64,000 nt of DNA from Micromonospora coriariae (lineage in GTDB: Bacteria; Actinomycetota; Actinomycetes; Mycobacteriales; Micromonosporaceae): positions 3,596,001 to 3,660,000 of the forward strand of contig NZ_LT607412.1 of the NCBI RefSeq assembly GCF_900091455.1, read 5' to 3'. Below are positions 8,061 through 16,071 of the stretch, in pieces. Below the pieces are notes generated by a model. The model was not told the DNA's origin. It made no database searches and was given only the letters and a program-made list of their open reading frames with translations. Positions within the stretch are counted from its first letter, which is position 1, and each line of letters starts with the position of its first letter. The position numbers were made by a program, and so were the translations under genes.

Positions 8061-8795
8061 ATGCCCGCCAGCGAACCGACAATCCTCGCCACCAGCATGG
8101 GCTTCTTCCGGGGCGACCGCGGCCCCACCGACCTGCGCCCGGGCCCGGTGTTCGAGCTGGCCGCCGAGCTGGCCGAGGCCGGCCCGCAGCCGCGCATCTG
8201 CTACCTCGGGCAGGCTGTCGGGGACCAGCCCACCTCGTTCACGGCCATCTACGGCGCGTTCGCCGACACCCGCTTCCGGCTGTCGCACCTCGCCCTGTTC
8301 CCGATGCCGAACGTCGAGGACGTCCGCGCCCACCTGCTCGCCCAGGACGTGATCTGGGTCGGCGGCGGCAGCGTTGCCAACCTTGTCGCGCTGTGGCGGG
8401 TGCACGGGCTCGACGAGATCCTGCACGAGTGCTGGCAGGCCGGCGTGGTGCTGGGCGGCGTCTCCGCCGGCTCGATCTGCTGGCATGTGGGTGGCGCCAC
8501 CGACAGCTTCGGCCCCCGGCTGCGTGGCTTCACCGACGGCCTGGGCTGGCTGCCGTACGGCAACGGGGTGCACTACGACAGCGAGGGCCAGCGCCGACCG
8601 CTGATGCACGAGCTGGTCGGCGACGAGACGTTGCCGACCAGCTACTGCACCGACGACGGGGTGGGGCTGGTCTACCGGGGCACCCGACTGGTCGAGGCGG
8701 TCGCCGACCGCGAGGGCGTTTCGGCGTACGAGGTCAGCCGCGGCGCGGACGGCAGCGTCCGGGAGGCGGTCATCGCCCCGCGCCTGCTCGGCTGA
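8061..8795 (+). CDS. peptidase E-like serine hydrolase (family S51)
   Basis: This 244-residue cytoplasmic enzyme belongs to the S51 group, which includes aspartyl dipeptidase PepE and cyanophycinase. The nucleophile elbow GVSAGSICWH (about residues 134-143) supplies Ser in the G-x-S-A-G context. YLGQAVGD near the N-terminus and DVIWVGGGSVANLV before the nucleophile are typical. It starts at ATG 8061 with GGAAGGA eight bases upstream. It likely cleaves N-terminal Asp dipeptides or another small amide. It is a single-gene unit ahead of ychF. Confidence 0.88.
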   Translation: MPASEPTILATSMGFFRGDRGPTDLRPGPVFELAAELAEAGPQPRICYLGQAVGDQPTSFTAIYGAFADTRFRLSHLALFPMPNVEDVRAHLLAQDVIWVGGGSVANLVALWRVHGLDEILHECWQAGVVLGGVSAGSICWHVGGATDSFGPRLRGFTDGLGWLPYGNGVHYDSEGQRRPLMHELVGDETLPTSYCTDDGVGLVYRGTRLVEAVADREGVSAYEVSRGADGSVREAVIAPRLLG

Positions 8796-8892
8796 CCGCC
8801 GCCCCCGCAAGCGCCTCCGGAGCGGGCCGGCTGGAGTCGAAAACCGAGCCGCGTGGACCGGCCGGTCCGGCACCGGCGTAAGCTGGCCCGTC

Positions 8893-9978
8893 GTGAGTCT
8901 CACCATCGGCATCGTCGGCCTGCCCAACGTCGGCAAGAGCACGCTTTTCAACGCGTTGACCAAGAACGACGTGCTGGCGGCGAACTACCCGTTCGCCACC
9001 ATCGAGCCCAACGTCGGCGTGGTCGGGCTGCCCGACGAGCGGCTGGGGAAGCTGGCCGAGATCTTCTCCTCGCAGAAGGTGCTGCCGGCTCCGGTGTCGT
9101 TCGTCGACATCGCCGGCCTGGTCCGCGGCGCGTCGAAGGGGCAGGGCCGGGGCAACGCCTTCCTGGCCAACATCCGGGACGCTTCGGCGATCTGCCAGGT
9201 GGTGCGGGCCTTCTCCGACCCGAACGTGGTGCACGTTGACGGCAAGGTCTCCCCGGCCGACGACATCGAGACGATCAACACTGAGCTGATCCTCGCCGAC
9301 CTGCAGACGCTGGACAAGGCGCTGCCCCGGTTGGAGAAGGAGGCCAAGCTCCGCAAGGACCGCCTGGCCGCGGTCGCCGCCGCGAAGGCGGCCATCGAGG
9401 TGCTCGACGGCGGCACCACCCTGTACTCCGGGGCCGCCGCCGCCAAGATCGAGCTGGAGCACCTGCGTGAGCTGCACCTGCTCACCACCAAGCCCTTCCT
9501 GTACGTCTTCAACGTCGACGAGGCCGAACTGGCCAACGCCGCGTTCCTCGACGAGCTGCGCGCCCTCGTCGCCCCCGCCGAGGCCGTTTTCATGGACGCC
9601 AAGATCGAATCTGAGCTGGTGGACCTGCCCGAGGAGGAGGCCCGCGAGCTGCTGGAGTCGATCGGGCAGAACGAGCCCGGCCTCAACCAGCTCGTCCGGG
9701 TCGGCTTCCGTACCCTCGGGCTCCAGACGTACCTGACCGCCGGCCCGAAGGAAGCGCGCGCCTGGACCGTCCCGGTCGGCGCCACCGCGCCGGAGGCCGC
9801 GGGCGTCATCCACTCCGACTTCCAGCGCGGCTTCATCAAGGCCGAGGTCGTCTCCTACGACGATCTGGTCGCGGCCGGATCGATGGCGGCGGCCAAGGCG
9901 GCGGGCAAGGTCCGCATCGAGGGCAAGGAGTACGTCATGCAGGACGGCGACGTCGTGGAGTTCCGCTTCAACGTCTGA
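8893..9978 (+). CDS. ychF: redox-regulated ribosome-binding ATPase YchF
   Basis: This 361-residue Obg-family P-loop protein has G1 GLPNVGKST (residues 8-16), G3 DIAGLV and G4-like NVDE. A coiled-coil insertion comes next, then a C-terminal TGS domain with TYLTAGPKEARAWTV and DGDVVEFRFNV. YchF binds ribosomes and prefers ATP to GTP because its G4 motif differs from NKxD. The length equals that of E. coli YchF. It starts at GTG 8893, and the short upstream gap holds a GC-rich palindrome (GGACCGGCCGGTCC). It is a conserved single-copy housekeeping gene. Confidence 0.97.
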   Translation: MSLTIGIVGLPNVGKSTLFNALTKNDVLAANYPFATIEPNVGVVGLPDERLGKLAEIFSSQKVLPAPVSFVDIAGLVRGASKGQGRGNAFLANIRDASAICQVVRAFSDPNVVHVDGKVSPADDIETINTELILADLQTLDKALPRLEKEAKLRKDRLAAVAAAKAAIEVLDGGTTLYSGAAAAKIELEHLRELHLLTTKPFLYVFNVDEAELANAAFLDELRALVAPAEAVFMDAKIESELVDLPEEEARELLESIGQNEPGLNQLVRVGFRTLGLQTYLTAGPKEARAWTVPVGATAPEAAGVIHSDFQRGFIKAEVVSYDDLVAAGSMAAAKAAGKVRIEGKEYVMQDGDVVEFRFNV

Positions 9979-10077
9979 ACCCGGGCGTCTCCCACCTGGC
10001 AGGCGTCAGTCGAGGCGAACATGGGCAACCGGGGCCGGCTCCGGCATGCCTGGCGTTCGTCCGGGTACCTGCCGACC

Positions 10078-10777
10078 GTGACCTTTTCGATCGCCGCACG
10101 GTGTCCGCGTACCGGTCAGCTCGGGGTGGGAGCCCTGACGGCCAGGCCGGCGGTCGGCAAGATCGTCGCACACGTTCACTCCGGCGGTGGTGCGGTGGCA
10201 ACCCAGGCCACCTCGAACCCGTTCCTGGCCTACGACGGCCTGCCGTTGCTCGGCGAGGGCCGCTCGCCGCAGGAAGTCCTGACCGAGCTGCTGGCCCGGG
10301 ACCCGGGTCGGGAGGTGCGACAGGTCGGCATGGTCGACCATCAGGGTCGCTCGCACGCGTTCACCGGCTCCCGGACAAGCGCCTGGGCGGGACACCGCAC
10401 CGGGCCGGGTTACGCGGTACAGGGCAACCGCCTGGTGGGCCCGGAGACCCTCACGGAGATCGTCCGGGTGTTCGAGGACAGCCGAGAACTCGACCTGGCC
10501 GAGCGGCTCGTGCTGGCCGTCGGGGCCGGCGAGGAGACCGGTGGCGACCGGCACGGCGCACGGTCGGCGACCGTGACGGTGATCGGCGATCAGCCGTACC
10601 CGCTCTGGGACGTACGGGGTCGACGACGCCGAGCATCCGGCGCGGGAACTACGCCGGCTGCACGGCGTCTTCCAGGAGGAAGTGCTGCCGACCATCCAGG
10701 GGCTCCCCACCCACGACGACCCCATGGGCGAGGCCGCCCGGCGGGCGCTCGGGGGACAGCTGCGCGACGCCCTGTGA
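10078..10777 (+). pseudogene. DUF1028 family protein with a one-base frameshift
   Basis: The N-terminal 180 residues match DUF1028 proteins: TFSIAARCPRTGQLGVGA, then GGGAVATQATSNPF and GDRHGARSATVTV, up to PYPLWDVR. At the G run 10616-10619 the frame changes. Reading on in the next frame (one base removed) gives a natural DUF1028 C-terminus starting VDDAEHPARELRRL and ending at TGA 10775-10777. An extra G is therefore the likely lesion, either a real mutation or a sequencing error. DUF1028 is an Ntn-hydrolase-like family of unknown role. The family start fits GTG 10078; ATG 10021 is in frame upstream. Confidence 0.85.
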
Positions 10778-10842
10778 GCAGGCGGAGGATAGCGTCTCGG
10801 ACCTTGACGCGGAACTGAGCCGTAGTTCGCCGTCCACGCCCG

Positions 10843-11217
10843 CTACAGCTCGGACCAGACGCCCAGTTCGTTGCCGCTGGGGTCGGTGAAGTGGAACCGA
10901 CGGCCTCCGGGGAAGTCGTACGGCCCGTTCACCACCTGGCCGCCGGCGTCCTTCACCACCTGCGCGGATCGATCCAGGTCCGCCGAGTAGAGCAGCACGA
11001 GCGGACCGCCGGCCCGGACCTCCTGGTCGGCACGCAGACCGCCCACCTCGGCTGCGGCGTCACCGTGGGGGCTGCGGATGCCGGCGTACCCCGGCCCGTA
11101 GTCGTTGAACTGCCAGCCGAACGCTTCGGCGTAGAAGCGCTTGGCCTGGTCGAGGTCGGTGACCGTGAACTCGATGTAGTCGATGGCGTGGTGTCGGTGC
11201 GGAGATGACTCGGACAT
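10843..11217 (-). CDS. VOC (glyoxalase/bleomycin resistance) family protein
   Basis: About 124 residues with the paired beta-alpha-beta-beta-beta fold of the vicinal-oxygen-chelate superfamily: HHAIDYIEFTVTDLDQAKRF at the start and FTDPSGNELGVWSE at the end. The metal-ligand pattern His...Glu is plausible (HAIDYIEF, SGNELGVW). Such proteins act as dioxygenases, isomerases or antibiotic-binding proteins; no specific substrate can be named. ATG 11217 is chosen because the fold begins directly after it; ATG 11229 upstream is possible. Confidence 0.85.
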   Translation of the reverse strand: MSESSPHRHHAIDYIEFTVTDLDQAKRFYAEAFGWQFNDYGPGYAGIRSPHGDAAAEVGGLRADQEVRAGGPLVLLYSADLDRSAQVVKDAGGQVVNGPYDFPGGRRFHFTDPSGNELGVWSEL

Positions 11218-11275
11218 GCTCCGCATCGTGCCCGCCGGGTACGACATGGCCAGGACACCCACCGGTGAGCCGGGA

Positions 11276-11557
11276 TCACCGGTCCGGGCGGTCGTCCTCG
11301 ACGCGAGGACGGTCCGGACGCAGGGCCGCTCTCGATGGAGTCTCGCCGCCGAGTAGCGCCGCCCGCAGCCGGGCGTTCTCGCGTGCGGCGTGGCGGCGCG
11401 GGCCGATGTCGGCGACGACGGCGCCCGCCCAGGCGAGGGCCACCAGCGCCCAGCCGATCCAGTACGCCGTGCCGTCCGAGGCCTCCTCCACGAGCAGGCC
11501 CACGATCAGCAGGATCGCCGAGAGTGCCCGGACGATCAGGCGGCTGCGTCTGCTCAT
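11276..11557 (-). CDS. small two-helix membrane protein
   Basis: A 93-residue protein with two hydrophobic segments: LSAILLIVGLLV near residue 12 and AYWIGWALVALAWAGAVVAD near residue 31. A charged cytoplasmic tail rich in Arg, Glu and Asp follows. It starts at ATG 11557 with GAGG upstream. No family is recognised. It sits between a VOC gene and a methyltransferase in the same orientation, but 58-117-base gaps on both sides suggest its own transcription unit. Confidence 0.7.
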   Translation of the reverse strand: MSRRSRLIVRALSAILLIVGLLVEEASDGTAYWIGWALVALAWAGAVVADIGPRRHAARENARLRAALLGGETPSRAALRPDRPRVEDDRPDR

Positions 11558-11584
11558 GGCGGGAACCTCGCTTCCGCCGGCGGA

Positions 11585-11666
11585 GATCGACTCCGGCTCC
11601 GTGAAGGTCGGGTGTCATCGACAGTGACACATCGAGACCACCGGCCTCCCGGCCCCGGAGTCGATC
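11585..11666. promoter_or_regulatory. nested inverted repeats upstream of the small membrane gene
   Basis: GATCGACTCCGG (11585-11596) is exactly inverted at 11655-11666. Between them GTGTCA (11612-11617) pairs with TGACAC (11625-11630) across 7 bases. The inner repeat lies 55-73 bases upstream of ATG 11557 and has the shape of a dimeric repressor site. The outer pair could end transcription of the methyltransferase. Confidence 0.4.
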
Positions 11667-11674
11667 AATCGCCG

Positions 11675-12406
11675 CTATTCCGCCCGGTAGACGGAGATGT
11701 GGGCCGTGCTGTCCGCCTCGAACGGTCGCCGGTGCCAGTCGGCGTACCGCTCGGTGAGCCGGAGCCCGGCCTGCTGCGCCATCGCGTCGATCTGGTGCGG
11801 CCAGGCGTACCGCATGGCGAACGGCTTCAGGTGTACGCCGTTGCCGTCGAACGTGATGGTCTGCCGGATGAACCGCTGCGCCGGCCGGTCGTACCTGTGC
11901 AGTCGGATCGTCGCGGAGTCCTCGGTCACGGCACGGACCTGCACCTGTTCGTCCCGGTCGAAGCTGCGCGGGTCGGGCACGAAGGTCTCGACGACGAACG
12001 CGCCGCCGGGCGACAGCACCCGGGCGACGTTGCGGAAGCAGTCCGCCTGCCGCTCGGCGTCCACCAGGTTGAACAGCGTGTTGTAGACCAGGTAGGCGAG
12101 GCGGAACGGGCCCGGCACGGGTACGTCCGCCATGTCGGCGACCACCACCGGGATCTGGTCGCCGCCGGGCTTGGCCCGGAGTTGCGCCAGCATCTCCTCG
12201 GACGCCTCGACGCCGTGCACGCTCAGGCCGCGCTCGGCCAGCGGCAGCGCGACGCGGCCGGTGCCGATCGCCAGTTCGAGGACCGGACCGCCGTCGGCCA
12301 GGCCCGCCAGGAAGTCGACGGCCGGCGCCGGGTCGGGATTCGGTCCGTCGTCGTAGCCGGCGGCCCACAGTTGGCCGAAGAGGCCGGGATCGTCGAAGAC
12401 CGACAT
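11675..12406 (-). CDS. class I SAM-dependent methyltransferase
   Basis: A 243-residue Rossmann methyltransferase. Motif I is VLELAIGTGRVALPL (about residues 42-56), the acidic motif II is VHGVEASEEML, and motif IV is the VVADMADVPVPG region. The C-terminal half (HLKPFAMRYAWPHQIDAM) is of the kind that closes over small-molecule acceptors. The acceptor is unknown. It starts at ATG 12406 with a strong GGAGG. A 35-residue open frame with its own good ribosome site ends only 27 bases upstream, so the two are probably co-transcribed. Confidence 0.88.
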   Translation of the reverse strand: MSVFDDPGLFGQLWAAGYDDGPNPDPAPAVDFLAGLADGGPVLELAIGTGRVALPLAERGLSVHGVEASEEMLAQLRAKPGGDQIPVVVADMADVPVPGPFRLAYLVYNTLFNLVDAERQADCFRNVARVLSPGGAFVVETFVPDPRSFDRDEQVQVRAVTEDSATIRLHRYDRPAQRFIRQTITFDGNGVHLKPFAMRYAWPHQIDAMAQQAGLRLTERYADWHRRPFEADSTAHISVYRAE

Positions 12407-12433
12407 CAGCGGCCTCCGGGGGTGGTCAGGGTG

Positions 12434-12541
12434 TCAGCGGTGCTCTCCCGCGACGCGGATGTCGGAGCGGATCTGCTCACGAAGCCTCGATTCCTCAGGT
12501 CGGATGACGTTCGGGCGGAGGAACTTCGTCGAGTGGGGCAT
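12434..12541 (-). CDS. small 35-residue protein upstream of methyltransferase
   Basis: ATG 12541 is preceded by AAAGGAG with 8-base spacing, one of the best ribosome sites in the window. The product begins MPHSTKFLRPNVIRPEES and ends in RVAGEHR. It is basic and probably helical after residue 15, with no Cys and no membrane segment. Third codon positions are strongly G/C as in real genes here. It ends 27 bases before the methyltransferase start. The function is unknown; a leader peptide, a small regulator or a modified peptide are possible. I do not recognise a family. Confidence 0.6.
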   Translation of the reverse strand: MPHSTKFLRPNVIRPEESRLREQIRSDIRVAGEHR

Positions 12542-12639
12542 GTCGGCTGCTCCTTTCACGCGGCTGTCGGCTGAGGACACCAGAGGCCGCCGGAGCAGGG
12601 CAAGGCATTTACCTCGCGCGACCCGGCGGCCCGGGCGGT

Positions 12640-13002
12640 TCAGGAGATGTGGTGCAGGATCACGTTGTGCACGTGGTGGCTCTTCTGCGCGCCACGGAAC
12701 TCCACCTCGTAGGTGTGCGTGCCGACGTGGATGGCGATCGCGCCTGTGGAGAAGAACGTGCCGCCCCAGGACTTGTTGCTGACCACGCTCACGCTGGTGA
12801 TCTTCGAGTACGGGATGCTGGTGATCGCATGCCGCTTCCCGACGAACGAGCGGTCCTGGATGATCACGCGCCGGTCGGTCAGCCCGATGAACCCGGTGCC
12901 GGTGCCGACAGCGTCGTAGACGGCGATGATCTGCTCACCGTCGAGGAGCCCACTCTCGATCTGCTGGACCTGCTCCTTGCGGTCGTACGCGATGTTCGCC
13001 AT
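12640..13002 (-). CDS. PH-domain protein (bacterial PH-like)
   Basis: About 120 residues beginning MANIAYDRKEQVQQIESGL. The body matches bacterial PH-like domains: GFIGLTDRRVIIQDRSF, then IPYSKITSVSV and GAIAIHVGTHTYEVEF. The seven-strand sandwich plus C-terminal helix fits the whole length. These domains are soluble and of undefined role, often linked to stress. ATG 13002 is chosen because the domain starts there; longer in-frame extensions overlap the neighbouring methyltransferase. It reads the same way as that gene, with a 10-base gap. Confidence 0.85.
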   Translation of the reverse strand: MANIAYDRKEQVQQIESGLLDGEQIIAVYDAVGTGTGFIGLTDRRVIIQDRSFVGKRHAITSIPYSKITSVSVVSNKSWGGTFFSTGAIAIHVGTHTYEVEFRGAQKSHHVHNVILHHIS

Positions 13003-13012
13003 GCAGACCAGG

Positions 13013-13768
13013 CTAGGTAACCGGCGCCAGCCCGCCGCTGTGGGCGATGACCAGGAACTCGCCGTCGCCCTGGCCGACGGGCTCGCGGTGCCAGCCGCCG
13101 TGGATCCGGTCCACGGTGAAGCCCGCAGCGGCCAGGGAGTCGCGCAGCTGCGCCTCGGAGCGGAAGCGCAGATCCGCCGTGCTGAGCAACTCCTCGCCGT
13201 CGACGAAGCGGTAGTGGTGGGTGAAGCTGACCGTGCCGTCGCGTACCCCGGTGACCTCGGTCCACGCACGGACCTCGTCGCCGTCCGGCAGCATGATCAG
13301 CCGCTGGGAGTCCACCGGGTTCCAGCGCTCCCAGCGGCGGTCCGCCGGGTCGCGGGCGTCGAAGACCAGCCGGCCGCCGGGCGCCAGCGCCCGGTGCAGG
13401 TCGGCGAGGGTACGCGCACACTCCGCGTCGTCGACGAAGAACTGCGCCACGTGGCTGGTCAGCACCGCCACGTCGAATGCCCCGGCCGGCAGCACGGCCG
13501 AGGTGCCCTCGATCCAGGTCACCCGCTCGCCGCCCGGCCGGGCGCGGGCGGCGGCCAACGACGCGCCGGCGGGGTCGACACCGGTGACGGTGTGGCCGGC
13601 GGCGGCGAGGGCGACGGTCAGGCGGCCGGTGCCACAGCCCAGGTCGACGACCCGAGCGGCCGGGGTCTCGTCGACCACCGCCCGGAAGAAGTCGTCGTCC
13701 GGCCCCCACGCGCACTCGGCGTCGTAGACCTGGACCAGTCGCGGATGTCGGAACTCGCCGTGTCTCAT
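13013..13768 (-). CDS. class I SAM-dependent methyltransferase
   Basis: A 251-residue methyltransferase with motif I VVDLGCGTGRLTVALA (about residues 39-54), then GHTVTGVDPAG and the post-motif LHRALAPGGRLVFDAR. The C-terminal part ends in HYRFVDGEELL and LAAAGFTVDRIHGGWH, typical of small-molecule methyltransferases. It starts at ATG 13768, overlapping the LysR stop by ATGA. It is therefore translated with the regulator and is a candidate target of it. The acceptor is unknown. Confidence 0.9.
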   Translation of the reverse strand: MRHGEFRHPRLVQVYDAECAWGPDDDFFRAVVDETPAARVVDLGCGTGRLTVALAAAGHTVTGVDPAGASLAAARARPGGERVTWIEGTSAVLPAGAFDVAVLTSHVAQFFVDDAECARTLADLHRALAPGGRLVFDARDPADRRWERWNPVDSQRLIMLPDGDEVRAWTEVTGVRDGTVSFTHHYRFVDGEELLSTADLRFRSEAQLRDSLAAAGFTVDRIHGGWHREPVGQGDGEFLVIAHSGGLAPVT

Positions 13769-14655
13769 CGGCCCGCGCTGTTCGCGTCGGTCGCCGCGCG
13801 GACGAACTCCCGTACCCGGTTGGTGGTGTTGCTGGCCAGCCACACGGGGCCCCGCTCGATGGGCGGCGCGTCGTGGATCGGCACGTACGCCACGTCGGGG
13901 CGGGGGTAGTAGCGGGGGGTGTGCCCGCCCACCGGCAGCACGCCCCGGCCCATCGCCACCAGTGTCAGCATCTCGGAGAAGGTGTTCCCGGCGGGGCCCT
14001 TTGGCACCGGCCGGCCGGACGGGGTGTGCTCCGGAGTCCGGTCCCGCTTGAACTCCGCAGACGTCACAGATGGGTACTGCACCACGGGATGGTCGGCGAG
14101 CACCTCCAGCGACACGGACCGTTCCCGGGCGAGCGGGTGATCCGCGGCCACCGCCAGCATCCGGCCTTCGGACAGCAGCGCCGGGCCGTTGACCATCCCG
14201 TCGAACGGGTACGAGGCGATCAGCACGTCGGTCGAGCCGTCGAGCAGCCCGGACCGGGTGGTGGACAACTGCGCCTCGTGCACCTCCACCTTGCAGTCGG
14301 GGTGCCGTTCGGAGAACAGGGCCACCGCACGGAGCAGCACAGGCGCGGTCCACTCGCCGAGGAACGCCACCCGCAGCGTCCCGGTGATGCCCCGGCCGGC
14401 GTCGACCGCCCGGCGGACCGCCTCGTCGATCCCGGCCACGTGCGGGGCCAGGTCGTCGGCGAGTTGCCGCCCGATCGGGGTGAGCTGGACGACCCGACTG
14501 GTCCGGGCGAACAGCGGTGCCCCGATCTGGCGCTCCAGCTTCTTGATGACGTGACTGACCCGGCCGGTGCTGACCCGTAGTCGCTCGGCGGTCCGGCCGA
14601 AGTGCAGCTCCTCGGCGAGGGTCAGGAAGGTCTCGACCTCGTACCGCTCCAGCAC
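13765..14655 (-). CDS. LysR-family transcription regulator
   Basis: This 296-residue protein has an N-terminal winged helix (EVETFLTLAEELHFGRTAERL, then VSHVIKKLERQIGAPLFART) and a periplasmic-binding-like effector domain (GTLRVAFLGEW onward). The recognition helix reads STGRVSHVIKKLE, which departs slightly from the usual SQPAVS pattern. It is coupled to a methyltransferase gene downstream. A near-perfect palindrome sits 11 bases upstream of its start, so self-control is likely. The effector is unknown. Confidence 0.92.
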   Translation of the reverse strand: MLERYEVETFLTLAEELHFGRTAERLRVSTGRVSHVIKKLERQIGAPLFARTSRVVQLTPIGRQLADDLAPHVAGIDEAVRRAVDAGRGITGTLRVAFLGEWTAPVLLRAVALFSERHPDCKVEVHEAQLSTTRSGLLDGSTDVLIASYPFDGMVNGPALLSEGRMLAVAADHPLARERSVSLEVLADHPVVQYPSVTSAEFKRDRTPEHTPSGRPVPKGPAGNTFSEMLTLVAMGRGVLPVGGHTPRYYPRPDVAYVPIHDAPPIERGPVWLASNTTNRVREFVRAATDANSAGR

Positions 14656-14666
14656 GTCGCTCCCAC

Positions 14667-14685
14667 CGTTGACCTGTGGTCAACG
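14667..14685. promoter_or_regulatory. palindromic operator upstream of the LysR gene
   Basis: CGTTGACC (14667-14674) and GGTCAACG (14678-14685) are exact inverted repeats separated by TGT. The core GTTGACC-N3-GGTCAAC contains a T-N11-A arrangement as in LysR boxes. It lies between the leftward LysR gene (start 14655) and a rightward gene (start 14772). It is a candidate site for autoregulation and control of the divergent pair. Confidence 0.6.
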
Positions 14686-14771
14686 ATCGTAGCGGCAACC
14701 GATCTTGGTCCGCTGCCCCCGTCGGCGCATCGTGGAGCAGGCAAGGAACCCGCCGATTGAGAGGCTGCGAA

Positions 14772-15125
14772 ATGAGCATCGACGACTACCTGGCCGGTCT
14801 GGCCGGCCCGCTCCGCGAGATCGGGGAGAAGCTGACGCCCGTCATCGCGGACGCCCTGCCCGGGGCGACCGGCGCGATGTGGCACGGCCACCCGGTGTGG
14901 AGTCTGGGCGGCCGGCCCGGCCAGCGCCCGGTCTGCCTGGTCAAGGGGTACGGGTCCTACGTCACCTTCGGGCTCTGGCGGGGGCAGGAGATCGTCGACC
15001 GGTCCGGGCGACTGGTGCCCGCCGCACGGGCCATGGCGGTGGTGAAGCTGCACGGCGTCGCGGACATCGACCCGGCCCTGTTCACCGACTGGCTGCGCGC
15101 GGCGGCCGCGCTGGAGGAGGCGTGA
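14772..15125 (+). CDS. DUF1801-like protein
   Basis: A 117-residue protein beginning MSIDDYLAGLAGPLREIGEKL. The shape and the WHGHPVWSLGGRPGQRPVCLVK segment resemble DUF1801/YdhG-type proteins, small soluble folds of unknown role. ATG 14772 is the first in-frame start after the divergent promoter region. Its stop overlaps the GTG of the VOC gene (GTGA), so the two are one operon. Confidence 0.78.
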   Translation: MSIDDYLAGLAGPLREIGEKLTPVIADALPGATGAMWHGHPVWSLGGRPGQRPVCLVKGYGSYVTFGLWRGQEIVDRSGRLVPAARAMAVVKLHGVADIDPALFTDWLRAAAALEEA

Positions 15126-15523
15126 GCGCGGTGCGGGTGACGGGATTCGACCATCTGGTGTTGACCGTCACGGACGTGGAGCGGGCCCTGGACTTCTACT
15201 GCGGCCGGCTCGGGCTCGCGCCGGTACGGGTCGACGAGTGGCGGGCCGGAACCGTCCCGTTCCCGTCGGTGCGGATCAGTTCCGAGAGCATCATCGACCT
15301 CGTCCGGGGCGACCCGCAGGGCACGAACGTCGACCACTTCTGCCTGGTGGTGGCGCCGCTGGACTGGGCGCAGGTGATCGCCTCGGGCGTCTTCACGGTG
15401 CTGACCGGGCCGGTCGACCGGTTCGGTGCCCGCGGCTCGGCAACCTCGATCTACGTGCGCGACCCGGACGGCAACTCGGTGGAGCTGCGCTGGTACCCGC
15501 AGGACGGCCGCGCTGACGGATGA
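15122..15523 (+). CDS. VOC family protein
   Basis: A 133-residue vicinal-oxygen-chelate protein: GFDHLVLTVTDVERALDFY near the N-terminus with a likely metal His, and YVRDPDGNSVELRWYPQ at the C-terminus with the likely Glu ligand. The middle segment NVDHFCLVV supplies a second His. The layout is close to glyoxalase I-like or fosfomycin-resistance-like members, but no substrate can be assigned. It is translationally coupled to the DUF1801-like gene and followed by a strong hairpin. Confidence 0.87.
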   Translation: MSAVRVTGFDHLVLTVTDVERALDFYCGRLGLAPVRVDEWRAGTVPFPSVRISSESIIDLVRGDPQGTNVDHFCLVVAPLDWAQVIASGVFTVLTGPVDRFGARGSATSIYVRDPDGNSVELRWYPQDGRADG

Positions 15524-15535
15524 GCCCGACCACGC

Positions 15536-15583
15536 GGAAGCCCCACGCTTCCCGTCCACGCGACGGGGAAGCGCGGGGCTTCC
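15536..15583. terminator. GC-rich bidirectional terminator hairpin
   Basis: GGAAGCCCC (15536-15544) pairs with GGGGCTTCC (15575-15583), and pairing continues inward with CGCTTCCC against GGGGAAGCG. The stem is about 20 bp with two internal mismatches. It lies 13 bases after the VOC stop and before the convergent membrane-peptide frame. It is probably used by transcripts from both sides. Confidence 0.7.
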
Positions 15584-15591
15584 GGGGTGTG

Positions 15592-15762
15592 TCAGTGGTC
15601 GCTGCGCGGGTCGTGGTCGGCGCTGCGGCTGCCGGACTTGGCCAGGCCGCGGCTCACCAGGTAACCGATGGTCAGCAGGGTGATGTACCACCAGGCCTTG
15701 TCGGCGGCGAAGTAGTCGCTGACCGGTGTGCTCGACGTGGTCGGTGCCGTCGCAGCGAGCGG
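15592..15762 (-). pseudogene. start-less small membrane peptide, in frame after a TGA
   Basis: Reading leftward, 56 codons in the same frame as the upstream 102-residue gene follow its TGA directly. They encode a Thr/Ser/Pro linker, then DYFAADKAWWYITLLTIGYL, a convincing single membrane helix, and a charged tail ending SADHDPRSDH. No ATG, GTG or TTG precedes the helix within this stretch. It is either a small membrane gene that lost its start, a rarely used stop-codon read-through extension, or the 3' part of a longer gene. The composition is clearly protein-like. Confidence 0.5.
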
Positions 15763-16071
15763 TCAGGACTCGGTGACCGCGCGGTACGCGTCCTCGATGC
15801 GGGCCGCCAGCAGGACCTCGCCCTCGGTCAGCGGCTCGCCGTTACCGTGCCCGACCCGGATCTGGGTACTGTCTGACCGGCGGCTGATCTCGGGACGAAG
15901 ACGCAGCGCGTCGGCGACGACCTTCACCCGTTCGGTCAGCGCCGCGTGTTGGGTATCGTCGATCTCCAGAGTCCGTCGAATCTGCTCGCCTTCACGCGTC
16001 CAACCCGATAGCAAGGTCAACGCGTCGGAAAGGTAGTCGTGCTTGGCCCGGCTGTTGAACAGCACGCGCAT
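15763..16071 (-). CDS. hypothetical protein, helical
   Basis: 102 residues from ATG 16071, with GGGGGGTG just upstream. It is rich in helix formers (KHDYLSDALTLLSGWTREGEQI, EDAYRAVTES) with no membrane segment. I recognise no family. The C-terminal TGA is followed in the same frame by a membrane-peptide sequence, which raises the question whether the original gene was longer. It is divergent from the NUDIX gene across a 183-base region. Confidence 0.6.
   Translation of the reverse strand: MRVLFNSRAKHDYLSDALTLLSGWTREGEQIRRTLEIDDTQHAALTERVKVVADALRLRPEISRRSDSTQIRVGHGNGEPLTEGEVLLAARIEDAYRAVTES

Noticed and set aside
11675..14655. Natural-product gene cluster around the two methyltransferases and LysR
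   Set aside because: There are no core biosynthesis genes (synthase, RiPP enzyme, terpene cyclase) nearby, and the gene directions and spacing look unrelated.
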